Shown: positions 36,541-47,515, counted from the stretch's first letter. The stretch is 64,000 nt of DNA from Thermosphaera aggregans DSM 11486 (GCF_000092185.1 NC_014160.1:1178001-1242000), one strand, 5' to 3'. Notes: a model not told the origin generated them from the sequence alone. Program-made: numbers and translations.

Positions 36541-37250
36541 CGCTGGAGAGCCCTCCTCACAATGCTGTTCCCCCTTGCAAGCTCCTGTATAGCGTCCTCG
36601 AAAGTCTCGTCAGGCTGCAATACGTGTTTAAGGAAAACCCCTGTCCTGCCAACGCTGTCCCTCCTGCTGAGAACCCTCACTCTTTCGAGAACTGTTTCAA
36701 CGCTGACCCCAAGCTTCTCGGCGACAACACTCTCGAAACCTATCACCGGGGATTCCAAGTGCCCATTCTCAACCGGCTCAATCAATACAAGCTTCTTGTT
36801 AACCCCTGGAACCCGCCTCTCCCTGATCAATCCCTCCCTGTCGAGCAACCCTCCAAACCGGTAGAACTCGTACTCGCGGGGCTTTAAATTCGCAAGGGGG
36901 AAGCTCACGGTTCTACGCTCCTCATCATCTAAAACAACGTATGCTTTCGGAGTGTTAACGGGGGTTGCCATAACAATATACTTCTTCCTCACCTGGAGCC
37001 CGCTTAACTCTAGAACGTATTCCAGCTTGTACGATGGTATCGGGTAGGGTATGAAGACATCTATGTCGCTCCCTTCCCATACATCCCCTCTTGCAACGCT
37101 CCCATGCACCACGGGGTTTAAACCGGTCACGGCTAGCGCCTCAATTATTATAAGGGCTTCCCTTCTCAGACTCTGCAAGAGTCTCCAGTGAGCCTCGTCG
37201 TAAACAACCTCCCTGAACTCAGGGGTTTTCTGAACCTTCTCCCTAACCAA
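36537..37250 (-). CDS. Nucleotidyltransferase-fold protein
   Basis: A 237-residue protein with the pol-beta-type nucleotidyltransferase signature VVHGSVARGDVWEGSDIDVF near residue 45 (GS plus D-x-D). The rest includes a beta-rich segment (VLDDEERRTVSFPLANLKPR) and a C-terminal helical region (RDSVGRTGVFLKHVLQPDE). It belongs to an archaeal family without known substrate. Convergent with pelA, overlapping 4 bp. Confidence 0.75.
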   Translation of the reverse strand: MVREKVQKTPEFREVVYDEAHWRLLQSLRREALIIIEALAVTGLNPVVHGSVARGDVWEGSDIDVFIPYPIPSYKLEYVLELSGLQVRKKYIVMATPVNTPKAYVVLDDEERRTVSFPLANLKPREYEFYRFGGLLDREGLIRERRVPGVNKKLVLIEPVENGHLESPVIGFESVVAEKLGVSVETVLERVRVLSRRDSVGRTGVFLKHVLQPDETFEDAIQELARGNSIVRRALQR

Positions 37251-37329
37251 GACCCGGTTCCTCTTTCCGTTCTAACAATCAATATTTAAAATATATTTAA
37301 CAATATTCTACCGTGGTGTGTTTAAATAA

Positions 37330-38400
37330 ATGGACGCGTTCGCAACAGCGTTGGTTACGATTCTAGCCCTGTGGCTAGTGCTTAACGCGTTGTTCAAGCT
37401 TTCGAAAAAACACACAGGAAGCAACAGTGTGGAGTTGAAATACGGGTTTATTCTGATTGTTAGAAGGAAGTCGGCTTTGAGTACAAGCAGGGTTTTCAAA
37501 AGGTTGAGCTATGTTTTCACAGCATTGTTCGCGATTTCCCTCGGATTATTCCTTTACTTCTCCGTCAACACTGTTGTTTCAAGAATGATAAGCGATGCTC
37601 CCGGCGCAGTCCTATTGATCCCGGGGATTAACATAAAGGGTTTGGACGTGCTTTACTTTGTGATCGCTGTGAGTATTGCAGCTATCACTCACGAATACTT
37701 TCACGCTAAAACAGCCGTTAGCAATGATGTCGGGGTTAAGTCATTCGGGTTCATGGTCGCCTTCATTCTTCCACTAGCCTTCGTTGAAGTCTCCGAGGAG
37801 AGGTTCAATCCCTCGCCTTTGAGGGTTAAGGTGGGTATTCTGGCAGCGGGCGTTGCGGTAAACCTCATCATCGGACTATCCTTTCTAGCGATAATCCCGC
37901 TCTTGTCAACCCCTGCCCTATACGTGCTGGGGGTTGAGCAGGGGGGTTTGGCGGAATCCCTGGGTATATCGAGTGGGGATATACTGCTAACCGTTAACGG
38001 GACGAGGCTGACGAGTTTCGAGAGCTTGAGGAGCATTCTTTCAAGCAGTGACGAGGGCTTGCTGGTTTTAGAGGTGTTGAAGCCTAATGGGGAGGTGGTA
38101 GCTAAGCATTTCTACAAGAACAATACGCCCGTGAAGCTCGGCGTTAACTTGACCGAGACAAGAGTGCCGGCTGAGGGGCTAGCCAAGCCCCTCGGATATG
38201 CACTATCCACGGGGCTATTGAAAATGTTCTCATGGATATACCTGGTAAACTTCAACCTAGCACTGATCAACGCGGCCCCCATATTCATAACGGATGGCGG
38301 GAGAATAGTGTATGAGGTGTTGGGGGACAAGATCGGCTTGCTTATCAACAGCATGTGTACCGTAATCCTGGTGTTGATGATAGCCCCTATCCCATTCTAA
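37330..38400 (+). CDS. Site-2 protease-like intramembrane metalloprotease
   Basis: A 356-residue M50-family protease. Membrane helices frame the zinc motif AAITHEYFHAKTAVSN (HExxH) and the distant Asp motif NAAPIFITDGGRIVYEVLG. A PDZ domain sits between them (GGLAESLGISSGDILLTVNG). These enzymes cleave membrane-bound anti-sigma or regulator proteins; the archaeal substrate is unknown. ATG at 37330, with an AT-rich promoter (AATATATTTAA) just upstream. Confidence 0.9.
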   Translation: MDAFATALVTILALWLVLNALFKLSKKHTGSNSVELKYGFILIVRRKSALSTSRVFKRLSYVFTALFAISLGLFLYFSVNTVVSRMISDAPGAVLLIPGINIKGLDVLYFVIAVSIAAITHEYFHAKTAVSNDVGVKSFGFMVAFILPLAFVEVSEERFNPSPLRVKVGILAAGVAVNLIIGLSFLAIIPLLSTPALYVLGVEQGGLAESLGISSGDILLTVNGTRLTSFESLRSILSSSDEGLLVLEVLKPNGEVVAKHFYKNNTPVKLGVNLTETRVPAEGLAKPLGYALSTGLLKMFSWIYLVNFNLALINAAPIFITDGGRIVYEVLGDKIGLLINSMCTVILVLMIAPIPF

Positions 38401-38447
38401 CCGGTGTAAAAACAGTTAATAAACTCCTGTGATAAAATATTAAAACG

Positions 38448-38739
38448 CCCGCGGGCCGTGGGGAGGGCCCAGTTTACTGGGTCAGACAACCATGCACCGC
38501 GTGGCTGGGGCCCTGTCAACCCCCACGTAAGGCAATGACCCCCGCCCCATGGGGCTTGCGGTGGCGGAGCCCTCTCCGGAGGGGGAGGGTGAACCGTCTT
38601 AACCGGGGGAACCCGGCCAGGCCCGGAAGGGAGCAACCTAACCCTGGCCGCAAGCGTTCATGGGTCACCGGGGCAGAGACCTGCGTGGAAGGGCTCTGGC
38701 AGGGCTCTCCACGCGGTGTATGGGGCTACGGTCCGCGGG
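38448..38739 (+). ncRNA. Signal recognition particle 7S RNA
   Basis: An archaeal SRP RNA of about 292 nt. The terminal helix is formed by CCCGCGGGCCGT (from 38448) pairing with ACGGTCCGCGGG (to ~38739). The helix 8 hallmark GGCCAGGCCCGGAAGGGAGC lies at about 38611-38630, containing the SRP54-binding asymmetric loop and GGAA tetraloop. A TATA-like TTAATAAAC sits about 25-30 bp upstream. Long frames inside it are spurious. Ends are approximate. Confidence 0.95.
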
Positions 38740-38785
38740 TTGTTTAATCAATTATTTAAACACAGTGCTAGAGATAGGTTAATAA

Positions 38786-38798
38786 GCGTCGGAGACGC
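38786..38798 (+). promoter_or_regulatory. Inverted repeat downstream of the GH57 TATA box
   Basis: GCGTC-GGA-GACGC, perfect 5-bp arms, between a TATA-like TTAATAA (38778-38784) and the amylopullulanase ATG at 38823. Its position between TATA and predicted transcription start fits an operator for a sugar-responsive repressor, but it is short. Confidence 0.35.
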
Positions 38799-38822
38799 AA
38801 TTTTAATGATCATGGTGGTTGA

Positions 38823-41800
38823 ATGCATAGGGGATTATTCTCTATTCTACTACTAGTGATGTTACTGTTCAGCCTAGCGTTAATTCCTCCGAGGACGGAG
38901 TCGGCTCAGGAGAAAATATATCTAGCGCTCGTATGGCATTACCATCAACCATGGTATTACAGCGTGGACGAGTCCTATTTCACCCTGCCATGGGTCAGAA
39001 TGCACAGTGTTGGAAACTATTACAAGATGGCTTACATCCTTAGCAAGTACCCTGATGTAAGGGCAACGTTCACGTTCTCCGGCTCACTGCTCGAGATGCT
39101 TGTCGACTATGTTGAGGACGGTAAAATGGATGTTAGACAGATCATATCGTGGAAGATTGTTAACGGGACTGTTAACAAGACCGAAGTATTCTCCATGCTG
39201 AGGACGCCGGGCGGATTCTTCGACATAAACTGGAACAGGATCGTAAACGTAATTCCAAGGTTCAGCGAGCTGAGAAGCCTCGCCCAGTCAGCATTTTCAT
39301 CATGCACTGCGACGGCAATCTCTGAGCAGGAGCTTATAGACTGTGTCGTAAACCAGTTTACAGGCGGAAACCTGACGGGGCAGAACGTGGTTGATCTCGC
39401 AGTATTGTTCAACCTGTTCTGGATCGATCCAAGCGTTGCAGAGGAACAATACCCTGATATCTACCAGTTAATGAACCGCGCATACCAGTATAGTTCACCC
39501 GGCTTCACCGTTAGCGACCTGCAAAGGATTCTCGAAGTACACGAAGACATAATGTCGAGGATTACGCAGATCTATCGCAATCTATCCTCAACGGGGCAGG
39601 TCGAGCTGATACCAGTCCCGTACAGCCATCCGTTGGCACCAATCATTGTTGATTTCGGCTGGTCAGAGGATATTGAAGTACATGTGAACGTTAGCATAGA
39701 ATTGTTTAAGAGACACTTCAACTACACCCCAGTTGGTGTATGGCCCGCAGAGCAGGCCGTGAACTCCTACGTCGTCGAGGCCTTTAGGAAGGCTGGGATC
39801 ACCTGGACCATTACAGATGAGTCAATACTGGCTAAGACCGGGGTGTCCACGAGCGATATAAACAACCTGGGCGTCCCATGGTACATAGATTTCCCGTCAG
39901 GCAGGATATACGTGTTCTTTAGACATACTGAGCTGAGCAACCTGTTAAGCTTCCAGTACAGTAACTGGAACCATGTCGACGCGGTTAACGACTTCGTCAA
40001 CAGGGTCTTATCGTTCAGGAGCCAGGCCGCCGGACCCAGACTCGTTGTGGTAGCGCTCGACGGTGAGAACCCCTGGGAGAACTACGAGAGGTTTGGAGAC
40101 CTATTCCTCAACACGCTTTACCAGAAAATCACTGAGCTCCAGTCGCAGGGAGTTTTGGAAACCATAACCCCGCGCGAGTTCATAGAAAGATTCCCTGCGA
40201 CCGCGAGGGAGCTCCCGCTTCGAAACTACCAGTACTTGGATCTTGCCGGGAAGGATATTTCAAACATCCCTGCTGTCGGCTACGGTGATGACTATGGAAG
40301 CCTCCCGAGAAAGACTGTCCAGGCAAGGTTGCCGGAGGGATCCTGGTCAGGCGGTGAAGTAACAATATGGATAGGTGATAGGCAGGAGAACGTTGCATGG
40401 ATGTGGCTCGCCAAGGCTAGGAGCGACATACTGGGAGCGCTGGGCTTACAGAGCTTTAAACAACTGTATGAGCAGAGACCCGATATCGCTAGATACTTGC
40501 TGAAAGCGGAGGCAAGCGACTGGTGGTGGTGGTACGGTGGAGACGGGGGAGGATCCCCTGAGACTTTCGACCCAATATTCAAAGCATACTTGAAAGCGGC
40601 ATACGAGCTCGCAGGCCTCACAGCCCCGGATTATCTTAGCGTTAAAGCATACCCTGATGGCAGGCCGATAGGCTCGTTAAACACCAATATTCCAAGCCCC
40701 GTAGACGCCCAGGTCACAATTGACGGGGTGTTCGAAAGCCTGTGGTGGAACAGCGTATCCCGCGGAGCCGGCTTGAACATTACGGTAGGATCAACCTATG
40801 TTAGAAACGCTTTCATACTGTTCGACCCAGGGAGGCTCTACATCGGCTTCAATGTTTCGGCGACAGGGATAGATCTCAGCAAGCTGGCAGTAGCCATATA
40901 TTTCACATCCTCGAACACCTCACTATCCCCGTTAAGCCCAGGCTACAACATCTATCCGAGGCACACCCCGGTTGACTTGGGGATATACCTTGTGAGAGAG
41001 GTTTTAATCTACCCGGCGAACTCCACGGTGAAGGTTAACGTGGCTGGCGGAAGCGGCTCATGGATCAGCGTGGGAGACGGCGTAGGAGCCGCACACTCCC
41101 AGGGTGGTTTAACAGGATTTGAAGCAGCTGTTCCGTGGAACCTGCTAGGGATACCTAGGGGAGAATACACCTACTTAGCGGCGGCAGTCTATTATGATAA
41201 TGCACTAGTTGAATGGTCTCCGAGACTTGGACTGGTGCATCAGTTGCAGGTTCCAGTAGAGGCTGTAACAGGAAACATAGTGTTCGAAATGGATGACCCA
41301 ATAGGAGACGATGATGGCGCGGGAGGCTATACCTACCCGACCAACCCCGTGTTCGCGCCAGGAGTGTTCGACCTGGTTAAGTTCCAGGTTGTTGACGCCG
41401 GGGATAAGGTAGTGTTCACTATAACCTTCAGAAACCTCGGCGGCAACCCGTGGGGAGGTCCCAACGGATGGAGCATGCAGCAGGTGCACATATATGTTCA
41501 CACAACAATGAGCGGCGGTAAAACCGATACCTTTGGTTTAAACGTGAAAATAGCTGAAGAGCATGCCTGGCACATGGCCCTCATCGTTGCGCCCGGCTGG
41601 GGCACGGACCCTGTTCCAATAGGGGAGAAGACAGGGATATACTACTACGACAAGGAGTCGCCAACTGCTCAGGAAGGGGATTTCAAAGCATACGCTGACA
41701 CAGGTAATAACAGGATCATAGTGGAGGTACCCAAGTCAATGCTCTACGACACCGGCAACATTGACAAGTGGATATATGTTGTAGCGGTGACGAGCCACGA

Positions 41801-42257
41801 CGGCTACTCGCCAACCAGGATAAGAGCGTTCCAAGTTGGCGGTGGAGAATGGGTTGTGGGCGTTCCATCAGACTATGCTGTGGCAGTTCTCAACGGTGTC
41901 CTCCCCTATGTTCTCGACTTGCTGGCTGAAACCAAGGAGGATCAGTACAGCATGCTTAAGAGCTACAGCATCGAAGCCAAGGCTCTTGCCACGTTGAGAG
42001 GAGTTGGAGCATATGTGCCGCCCACTGAGACGACAACGACTCCTACAACAACTACCGAGACAACCACACCCACTACTACGCCGACAGTGACAACCCCGAC
42101 AAACACAACACCATCTCCCACGACAATTCCTGAGGCAACAATTCCTGAGACGACAACTCCGGCACAGTCCTTCGACTACACTTTAATCATCATCGTAGTA
42201 GTAGTGCTGATAGCGGTGGGGGTAGTAGCCTTCCTCTACATGAAGAGGAGGCCTTAG
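38823..42257 (+). CDS. Cell-surface GH57 amylopullulanase
   Basis: A 1144-residue secreted enzyme likely to hydrolyse alpha-1,4 and alpha-1,6 bonds of starch or pullulan. A signal peptide (residues ~1-28) precedes the GH57 barrel: [13 protein letters not shown] (motif 1, residues ~36-46), [10 protein letters not shown] with the presumed nucleophile Glu near residue 306, and [13 protein letters not shown] with the presumed acid Asp near 412. Around residues 640-1040 are beta-rich carbohydrate-binding or DOMON/glucodextranase-like modules. A Thr/Pro-rich linker and a transmembrane helix ([19 protein letters not shown]) with basic tail anchor it to the membrane. It is followed by an ABC ATPase gene and convergent sugar permease genes, which would import the products. 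Confidence 0.92.
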   Translation: MHRGLFSILLLVMLLFSLALIPPRTESAQEKIYLALVWHYHQPWYYSVDESYFTLPWVRMHSVGNYYKMAYILSKYPDVRATFTFSGSLLEMLVDYVEDGKMDVRQIISWKIVNGTVNKTEVFSMLRTPGGFFDINWNRIVNVIPRFSELRSLAQSAFSSCTATAISEQELIDCVVNQFTGGNLTGQNVVDLAVLFNLFWIDPSVAEEQYPDIYQLMNRAYQYSSPGFTVSDLQRILEVHEDIMSRITQIYRNLSSTGQVELIPVPYSHPLAPIIVDFGWSEDIEVHVNVSIELFKRHFNYTPVGVWPAEQAVNSYVVEAFRKAGITWTITDESILAKTGVSTSDINNLGVPWYIDFPSGRIYVFFRHTELSNLLSFQYSNWNHVDAVNDFVNRVLSFRSQAAGPRLVVVALDGENPWENYERFGDLFLNTLYQKITELQSQGVLETITPREFIERFPATARELPLRNYQYLDLAGKDISNIPAVGYGDDYGSLPRKTVQARLPEGSWSGGEVTIWIGDRQENVAWMWLAKARSDILGALGLQSFKQLYEQRPDIARYLLKAEASDWWWWYGGDGGGSPETFDPIFKAYLKAAYELAGLTAPDYLSVKAYPDGRPIGSLNTNIPSPVDAQVTIDGVFESLWWNSVSRGAGLNITVGSTYVRNAFILFDPGRLYIGFNVSATGIDLSKLAVAIYFTSSNTSLSPLSPGYNIYPRHTPVDLGIYLVREVLIYPANSTVKVNVAGGSGSWISVGDGVGAAHSQGGLTGFEAAVPWNLLGIPRGEYTYLAAAVYYDNALVEWSPRLGLVHQLQVPVEAVTGNIVFEMDDPIGDDDGAGGYTYPTNPVFAPGVFDLVKFQVVDAGDKVVFTITFRNLGGNPWGGPNGWSMQQVHIYVHTTMSGGKTDTFGLNVKIAEEHAWHMALIVAPGWGTDPVPIGEKTGIYYYDKESPTAQEGDFKAYADTGNNRIIVEVPKSMLYDTGNIDKWIYVVAVTSHDGYSPTRIRAFQVGGGEWVVGVPSDYAVAVLNGVLPYVLDLLAETKEDQYSMLKSYSIEAKALATLRGVGAYVPPTETTTTPTTTTETTTPTTTPTVTTPTNTTPSPTTIPEATIPETTTPAQSFDYTLIIIVVVVLIAVGVVAFLYMKRRP

Positions 42258-42261
42258 GGAA

Positions 42262-42269
42262 TTTTTTTT
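42262..42269 (+). terminator. Oligo-T terminator after the GH57 gene
   Basis: Eight consecutive T residues start 5 bp after the TAG stop codon, a typical archaeal intrinsic terminator. A second weaker promoter would then drive the following ATPase gene (CTATATTC at about 42283). Confidence 0.55.
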
Positions 42270-42307
42270 CTTGTAAACACATCTATATTCTTGGGGTGTT
42301 GTTAACC

Positions 42308-43480
42308 TTGGCACGAGTGAGGCTTGAAAAGGTTGTTAAAAAATATGGCAAAGTAGTAGCTGTTGACCATGTAGATCTCGACATTAAGGATGGTGAATTC
42401 TTCTCACTCCTAGGCCCATCGGGTTGCGGGAAGACAACTACCCTGAGACTTATAGCGGGTTTGGAGTTTCCGGACGAGGGTTTCATATATATTGACGACA
42501 GGGTTGTTAACGATGTCCACCCCAAGGACAGGGATATAGCAATGGTTTTCCAAAACTACGCTCTCTACCCTCACATGACGGTTTTCGAGAACATAGCTTT
42601 CCCGCTTGAAACGCGCAGGAGGGTTCTCAACCTGTCGAAGGATGAGATTAGGAAGAGGGTTTTGGAGACTGCAAGATTCCTAGGTATTGAAGAGTTGCTC
42701 GATAGGTATCCCTCCCAGCTGAGCGGTGGTCAGCAACAAAGGGTTGCGCTGGCAAGGGCCCTTGTGAGGAAGCCGAAGGTTTGGCTACTGGACGAGCCCT
42801 TGAGCAACCTGGATGCTAAGCTTAGAGTGTTGATGAGGAGTGAGCTGAAGAGGCTTCAAAAACAGTTAGGAATAACTACGATATATGTGACTCACGACCA
42901 GGTTGAGGCTATGGGCATGGCTGACAGGATTGCAGTGATGAACAAGGGGAGGGTTGCGCAGGTTGGAACGCCTGAGGAGCTATACTCTAGGCCGGCGGAC
43001 ATTTTCGTCGCAACCTTCATAGGCTCTCCGCCCATGAACCTTATACAGTGCACTATAGTTGAGAAGCAACCATTAGAGTATATTGTCCCCCCTGAGCTTG
43101 AAGGAGGAATCCTCGGGAGCGGCAGGGTTTCCACCAGCACTGTCCTAGAGTGTAGGGAAGGGTTGAACATTCCTCTCGACCCCTCCCTGGGCTCTAGGCT
43201 TCTAGGTGAGGGAGAATCGGAGGTTTACTTGGGCGTGAGGCCGGAGGATACGCTCGTGTTCAAGGAGGCTAGGCAGGGCTTAGGGGTTTTAAAGACAAGG
43301 GTCGAGGTTGTTGAGCCGTTGGGTTCTGAAACCATTTTGAACATTAAAATGGGCGAGGACTTGTTGAAGATTAGGCAACCCGCGGGACTCGTCTTCCAAC
43401 CGGGCGAAGAAGTATACCTGGAGTTTAACTTGAGGAAGGCATTACTGTTCAGCAGGAAAAACGGCAGGCTCCTGGCTTAA
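42308..43480 (+). CDS. ABC transporter ATPase, MalK/MsmX type
   Basis: Energises sugar import by the permeases encoded on the facing strand. Walker [21 protein letters not shown] loop [12 protein letters not shown], signature [19 protein letters not shown], Walker [18 protein letters not shown] loop [19 protein letters not shown], then a C-terminal TOBE/OB domain ([13 protein letters not shown]). About 390 residues, as in the CUT1 ATPases. The start is ambiguous between GTG 42296, TTG 42299 and TTG 42308; the last gives the usual N-terminus. Its stop is 6 bp from the end of the convergent permease gene. Confidence 0.92.
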   Translation: MARVRLEKVVKKYGKVVAVDHVDLDIKDGEFFSLLGPSGCGKTTTLRLIAGLEFPDEGFIYIDDRVVNDVHPKDRDIAMVFQNYALYPHMTVFENIAFPLETRRRVLNLSKDEIRKRVLETARFLGIEELLDRYPSQLSGGQQQRVALARALVRKPKVWLLDEPLSNLDAKLRVLMRSELKRLQKQLGITTIYVTHDQVEAMGMADRIAVMNKGRVAQVGTPEELYSRPADIFVATFIGSPPMNLIQCTIVEKQPLEYIVPPELEGGILGSGRVSTSTVLECREGLNIPLDPSLGSRLLGEGESEVYLGVRPEDTLVFKEARQGLGVLKTRVEVVEPLGSETILNIKMGEDLLKIRQPAGLVFQPGEEVYLEFNLRKALLFSRKNGRLLA

Positions 43481-43486
43481 CTGCTT

Positions 43487-44344
43487 CTAACCTTTAACGG
43501 CCCCCATCCTGTACGCTTCTCCAATATATCTTTGAGCGAAAATGTAGACAAGTATGACGGGTATAGCGTATATTAGCGCTAGCGATGCGAAAAGTGATGG
43601 AGCCTGCTCACCTCTCGGACCTATCGCGGTCTGGAAAATATATGCTCCCAGAGTCTGTACTCTCAAGAGGTTTGCCACGAAGAACTCGCCCCAGGCCCCC
43701 ATGAATGAGAACAGTGTTATGATTACCATGGCGCTCCGTGAAGCAGGCAGGACGATTTTGAAGACTATTTGACTCCAGCTGGCGCCGTCTATGAAAGCCG
43801 CTTCGTCCAGCTCTTTGGGGAGATTGTCGAAGTATGTTTTTATAAGCCATGTTTGAAACGGCACGGCGCCAGACGCATATATGAAGGGTAGGACCCACAT
43901 GTTGAATATTGGTATCCCCCATGAGTTTAGGATTACGAGGAACATGAACAAGGCTATTACCGCTATGATCCCGAATCCTCCTCCAACCTGGCTTAGGATA
44001 AGGTAGACATACAAGAGTGTGTCTCTGCCGAAGAATTTGAACCTTGAAAAGCTGTATGCTGCGGGCGTGATCACCACTATGGATATCACGATTGTTAGGA
44101 ACGATATTATAGCGCTGTTAACCAGTGCGCTGTAGAATAGAGGGTCCTGGAACGCTCTCAGGTAGTTTTCAAAAGTCACCCCGTACTCGAAAACCTGTGT
44201 TAGGCTTGTTAAAATAATGCCCTTCTCAGGCGTTATAGACTGTATTATGATGAATAGCACAGGATATAGCATCACGAACAGTATTGTAAACCCCATTACC
44301 GTGGCGAAGATTTTTAAAACCGTTTTACCAATGCTGAAGCTCAT
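43487..44344 (-). CDS. ABC sugar permease, MalG type
   Basis: Inner-membrane permease with six predicted helices. The EAA loop that contacts the ATPase is LDEAAFIDGASWSQIVFKIV. CUT1 family; 285 residues is the normal length. ATG at 44344 begins 2 bp after the stop of the upstream permease gene, with GAGGTG as ribosome-binding site; GTG at 44356 is in frame. It pairs with the MalF-type permease. Confidence 0.9.
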   Translation of the reverse strand: MSFSIGKTVLKIFATVMGFTILFVMLYPVLFIIIQSITPEKGIILTSLTQVFEYGVTFENYLRAFQDPLFYSALVNSAIISFLTIVISIVVITPAAYSFSRFKFFGRDTLLYVYLILSQVGGGFGIIAVIALFMFLVILNSWGIPIFNMWVLPFIYASGAVPFQTWLIKTYFDNLPKELDEAAFIDGASWSQIVFKIVLPASRSAMVIITLFSFMGAWGEFFVANLLRVQTLGAYIFQTAIGPRGEQAPSLFASLALIYAIPVILVYIFAQRYIGEAYRMGAVKG

Positions 44345-44345
44345 T

Positions 44346-45788
44346 TCAACGCCCACCTCTCAGCTTCTTCGAGGAAACAAACCATATGGTTACGTACACC
44401 AGCAGTAAGAGGACTATAACCAGGTATGTTGCCGCAGCATACCCGTAGTCTTTGTCTATTGAAACCCTGTTGTAGCCGAAAAGTATGAGGAATTCGTTGA
44501 CGTTTCCCGAGCGTGTTCCAAGTCCCGGGATTGAAATAGGTTTTGTAGGGCCGCCTCCGTTGAGAAGTAGTGGAACCATGAACGCCTGTAGGGACGCTCC
44601 TGTAGTAAGTATTGCAGCGAACATTAAGGGCTTCGAGATAAGGGGTAGTACAACCCTTCTCAGCCTTGTGAAAGCTGAGGCCCCATCTATGTACGATGCT
44701 TCCACGAGGTCTTTGGAAACCCCTGCGAGAGCTCCCATGGTCACCGTCATTACGAACGGGTATGCAAGCCAGGTCTCGAACAAGTTGTACACTATGAAAG
44801 CATCCCACTCATAGTTGTATATGTCTAATCCAAGCATCTTTCCGAGCTGACCGTTCGGGTTGAACAGGAATCTCCATGTCAGGCCTGAGAGAAGGATTGG
44901 GATCGCCCATGGCGCGAGTATTAGACCTCTCAACACCTTTCGTCCCCATACCAGTGGCGAGGAGTAGATGAATGCGAGTGCAACGCCCACTAGGAGTTTG
45001 AGGGGTACGCTTGTAGCTACGAAAACAGCTGTCTTATAAAGAGAGTAAACGAATCTCGGGTCAGCGAACAGTTTCTTAAAGTTTTCAAGCCCTACATACC
45101 TCATTGTCAACCTTTCGCGGTCGCTTATCAAGCTCTGGGAAACTATTTCGAAGTAGCCTTGCAGGTCACTGCTCATCCCCGTGAAGTATTCCTCAGCACT
45201 GCGTATCAAGTAGATTGTAAGGTTGATACTGTTTAGCAAATCATCCCTACCCATCACGAGGTACTGTGAGGAGAGCCGGGATACCGAGTCGTATATTACG
45301 CTGAGGTTTCTAACAGCCTCTGAGGAGATCAGGGGCCTTGTCGGCTGGAAACCTATTTCAGTACAGTTGAAAGTTTTCTGAACCTGCTCCGGTATCAACC
45401 TAAGTCCTTGAACCGTGACATATATTGCTGAAGCGTTAAGCATCACGTATAAATCAGTAGTGTGATCCTCCGATTCCTCAACAGCTTGCTTGAAAGCGAT
45501 TAACTCTTTTTCAAGCGCTCTCAATGTGTTAGCGACTTTTTCAACAACGTCTTCCGCTCTCTCTGTCAGGTTCTCCTGTGTCGTGATCACATTAATGCAT
45601 GCTAACGTGTTATCTATTTCCTTTAAAACCTCAGGGTTGGGGAGGAGATTTTCCTCAGTGGCATTGGTGAAAGCTATGCCGATGGAGAAGAAAAGAGGCC
45701 AAATACTGAAAAACACGTAAAGAACAATGCTTGCCAGGGCAAGAGCGATCCCAACGCGAGAGGGGTATAAAATCTTTTTAACGCTCAT
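44346..45788 (-). CDS. ABC sugar permease, MalF type, with large external loop
   Basis: About 480 residues. One helix at the N-terminus (VGIALALASIVLYVFFSIWP) is followed by an extracytoplasmic insertion of ~200 residues (roughly 45-245), as in MalF, then the conserved permease core with EAA loop LVEASYIDGASAFTRLRRVV and GRKVLRGLILAPWAIPILLS. The ATG at 45788 has AAAGGGG just upstream; the frame is open to TTG 45809. The large insertion probably contacts the sugar-binding protein. Confidence 0.9.
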   Translation of the reverse strand: MSVKKILYPSRVGIALALASIVLYVFFSIWPLFFSIGIAFTNATEENLLPNPEVLKEIDNTLACINVITTQENLTERAEDVVEKVANTLRALEKELIAFKQAVEESEDHTTDLYVMLNASAIYVTVQGLRLIPEQVQKTFNCTEIGFQPTRPLISSEAVRNLSVIYDSVSRLSSQYLVMGRDDLLNSINLTIYLIRSAEEYFTGMSSDLQGYFEIVSQSLISDRERLTMRYVGLENFKKLFADPRFVYSLYKTAVFVATSVPLKLLVGVALAFIYSSPLVWGRKVLRGLILAPWAIPILLSGLTWRFLFNPNGQLGKMLGLDIYNYEWDAFIVYNLFETWLAYPFVMTVTMGALAGVSKDLVEASYIDGASAFTRLRRVVLPLISKPLMFAAILTTGASLQAFMVPLLLNGGGPTKPISIPGLGTRSGNVNEFLILFGYNRVSIDKDYGYAAATYLVIVLLLLVYVTIWFVSSKKLRGGR

Positions 45789-45865
45789 GGGAAAACCCCT
45801 TTCAAACAATCTCTGCTAGGCTCCCGTAAGGGTTAATGGGGAAAAAGAGGAGTAGTAGATAATTA

Positions 45866-47401
45866 TCACCCACCTAGACTCTGCATTATAGTTGCATACG
45901 CCTCATCAAGTTGCGGATCCACGGCGGCAAGAGCAGCCTGTATCGCCTCTTCAACAGTCTTACCCTCTGCTAGGGCATTAGTGTACTCGCCGATTATAGC
46001 GTTCAGGTTGGTACCTACACCCCATACCTTATCCATCTTGGGATCTTTAGGCATTGGAGAACTCCTCAGTACCTGTTGCATGAAACCGTATACTACCGGG
46101 AATTGAGACCTATTGTTGACAACGTACTGTATTACTGTTTGTTTAACGGGAACGTAACCGTTCTGCTCGACAAGTATTTTCAATGCGTTATCGTTTAAAG
46201 CCACGTATAGTATGAAGAGAACGCTCGCATATGTCCTCTGGACGCCTCCAGATGCAGCTAGTATTGTGAGATACAGGTTTCTGAAACCACTGAAGGGTTT
46301 CGGAACATTGTTGCCTATGTTTGGAATAGGAATTATTTCAATATTTTCTAGCCCGAGAGCGCTTTTAATTGAGGGCAGAGCCCATGGACCTGTGATGATC
46401 ATTGGTGTTTTACCTGTGAGGAAGTTGTTTAATTGATTGTTGAAGCCTAGGTCGGTGGTGTCTAGGTATGGTAAAATGTTTTGAATATAGAACTTGACAC
46501 CATCCTTTGTTCCAGTGGTGTTAACGCCCACGGATCCGGTTTCCTCATTGTAATAGTATCCTCCAAACGCTGTGATGAATGGGTAGAGATGGTAGGGGTC
46601 GAACTGATAGGATAAACCGTATTTTCCTTGACTAGGATTGTGGAATTGTTGCATAATATTCTTCATCTCCTCGAAGGTTGTGGGCGGGTTGGGAGCCAGT
46701 TGCTTGTTGACGATGAGGGCGATCGCCTCGCCCGCATAGGGCAGTCCATAAGTCTTAAGCTTATAGGTTACTGCCGACATGGCCAAGGGCTGTATAGCTG
46801 GGGCAATGTTGTTGATTATCGCCTCGGTTCCGATATATTATTCAAGGTTTAGTATCCATCCCTTATCAGCGAAGGAGCCTATCCAGTCATGCGCCCACGT
46901 GAAAACGTCGGGCGCCTGCCCAATAAAGCTCTCCCTCTGCTCAGGCGGGAGTGCGGCTATCGCGGAGATCTGTGTTTTCAATTGATCCATGCTGGAATAG
47001 TGTATTGGGATAACGTTGATGCCAGGATATTCCTGTTTGAACATGTCGATTACTTGCTGGAACGCGTTGAGCTCGGCCTCGGATAAAGCGTGGCCGAAGT
47101 ATATTGTAACGGAAACCTCCCCGTTCTTGGCGGCATCAACGAATGCTTTGAAGTCGGCGGGTACCGTGATGGATAAATCGCCAATCAATATCACGTTGCC
47201 CGGAGGAGGAGTGGTGGTCGGGGTTGTCGTAGTTTCCGTCACGGTCGGCGTGGTAGTGGGCGTGGTTGTCGTACCAGTTGGCGTCGTGGTTGTCGTGGTT
47301 TGCTGTGAAATAAGGTATGCTCCGGCAATTGCCGCAACAGCTACGATCAATACTATTATTACGGCTTGAATCTTTGTGAGAGCCTTACTCAAGGGTTTCA
47401 C
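45866..47401 (-). pseudogene. Sugar ABC transporter binding protein, interrupted by one in-frame stop
   Basis: Maltodextrin-type extracellular binding protein that should deliver sugars to the two downstream permeases. GTG 47401 opens an N-terminal membrane anchor (QAVIIVLIVAVAAIAGAYL), a Thr/Pro linker, then the binding-protein fold (VSVTIYFGHALSEAELNAFQ). At codon 188 there is a TAA (46838-46840). The same frame then continues without another disruption for 323 codons: EAIINNIAPAIQPLAMSAV, YGLPYAGEAIALIVNKQ, ending MQSLGG. The two halves together give the family length (~511). It could be a recent inactivating mutation, a sequencing error, or readthrough; re-initiation at ATG 46786 would give a protein lacking the signal anchor. 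Confidence 0.85.
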
Positions 47402-47504
47402 CCTTAATTAAATAATCACGCCTTTATTCTAAAAAACTTTTTTGGGGAGAGTTTAACTCCTCGTTTTAATCAGCTCCTGCTTCATACTGATTTTTAAACA
47501 TCAA

Positions 47505-47515
47505 TAACAATGTTA
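47505..47515 (+). promoter_or_regulatory. Palindrome in the suf promoter
   Basis: TAACA-A-TGTTA, 11 bp, just downstream of a TATA-like TTTTTAAACA (47491-47500) and 20 bp before the sufC ATG. The AT-rich setting makes chance occurrence possible. Confidence 0.3.

Noticed and set aside
38397-38747. Open reading frames of 70-79 codons on both strands over 38.4-38.7 kb
   Set aside because: They lie within the SRP RNA gene, are GC-rich and Pro/Arg-heavy, and have no protein-family character.
47431-47443. AAAAAA-C-TTTTTT symmetry upstream of the binding-protein gene
   Set aside because: Homopolymer runs give trivial symmetry; more likely promoter or terminator composition than an operator.
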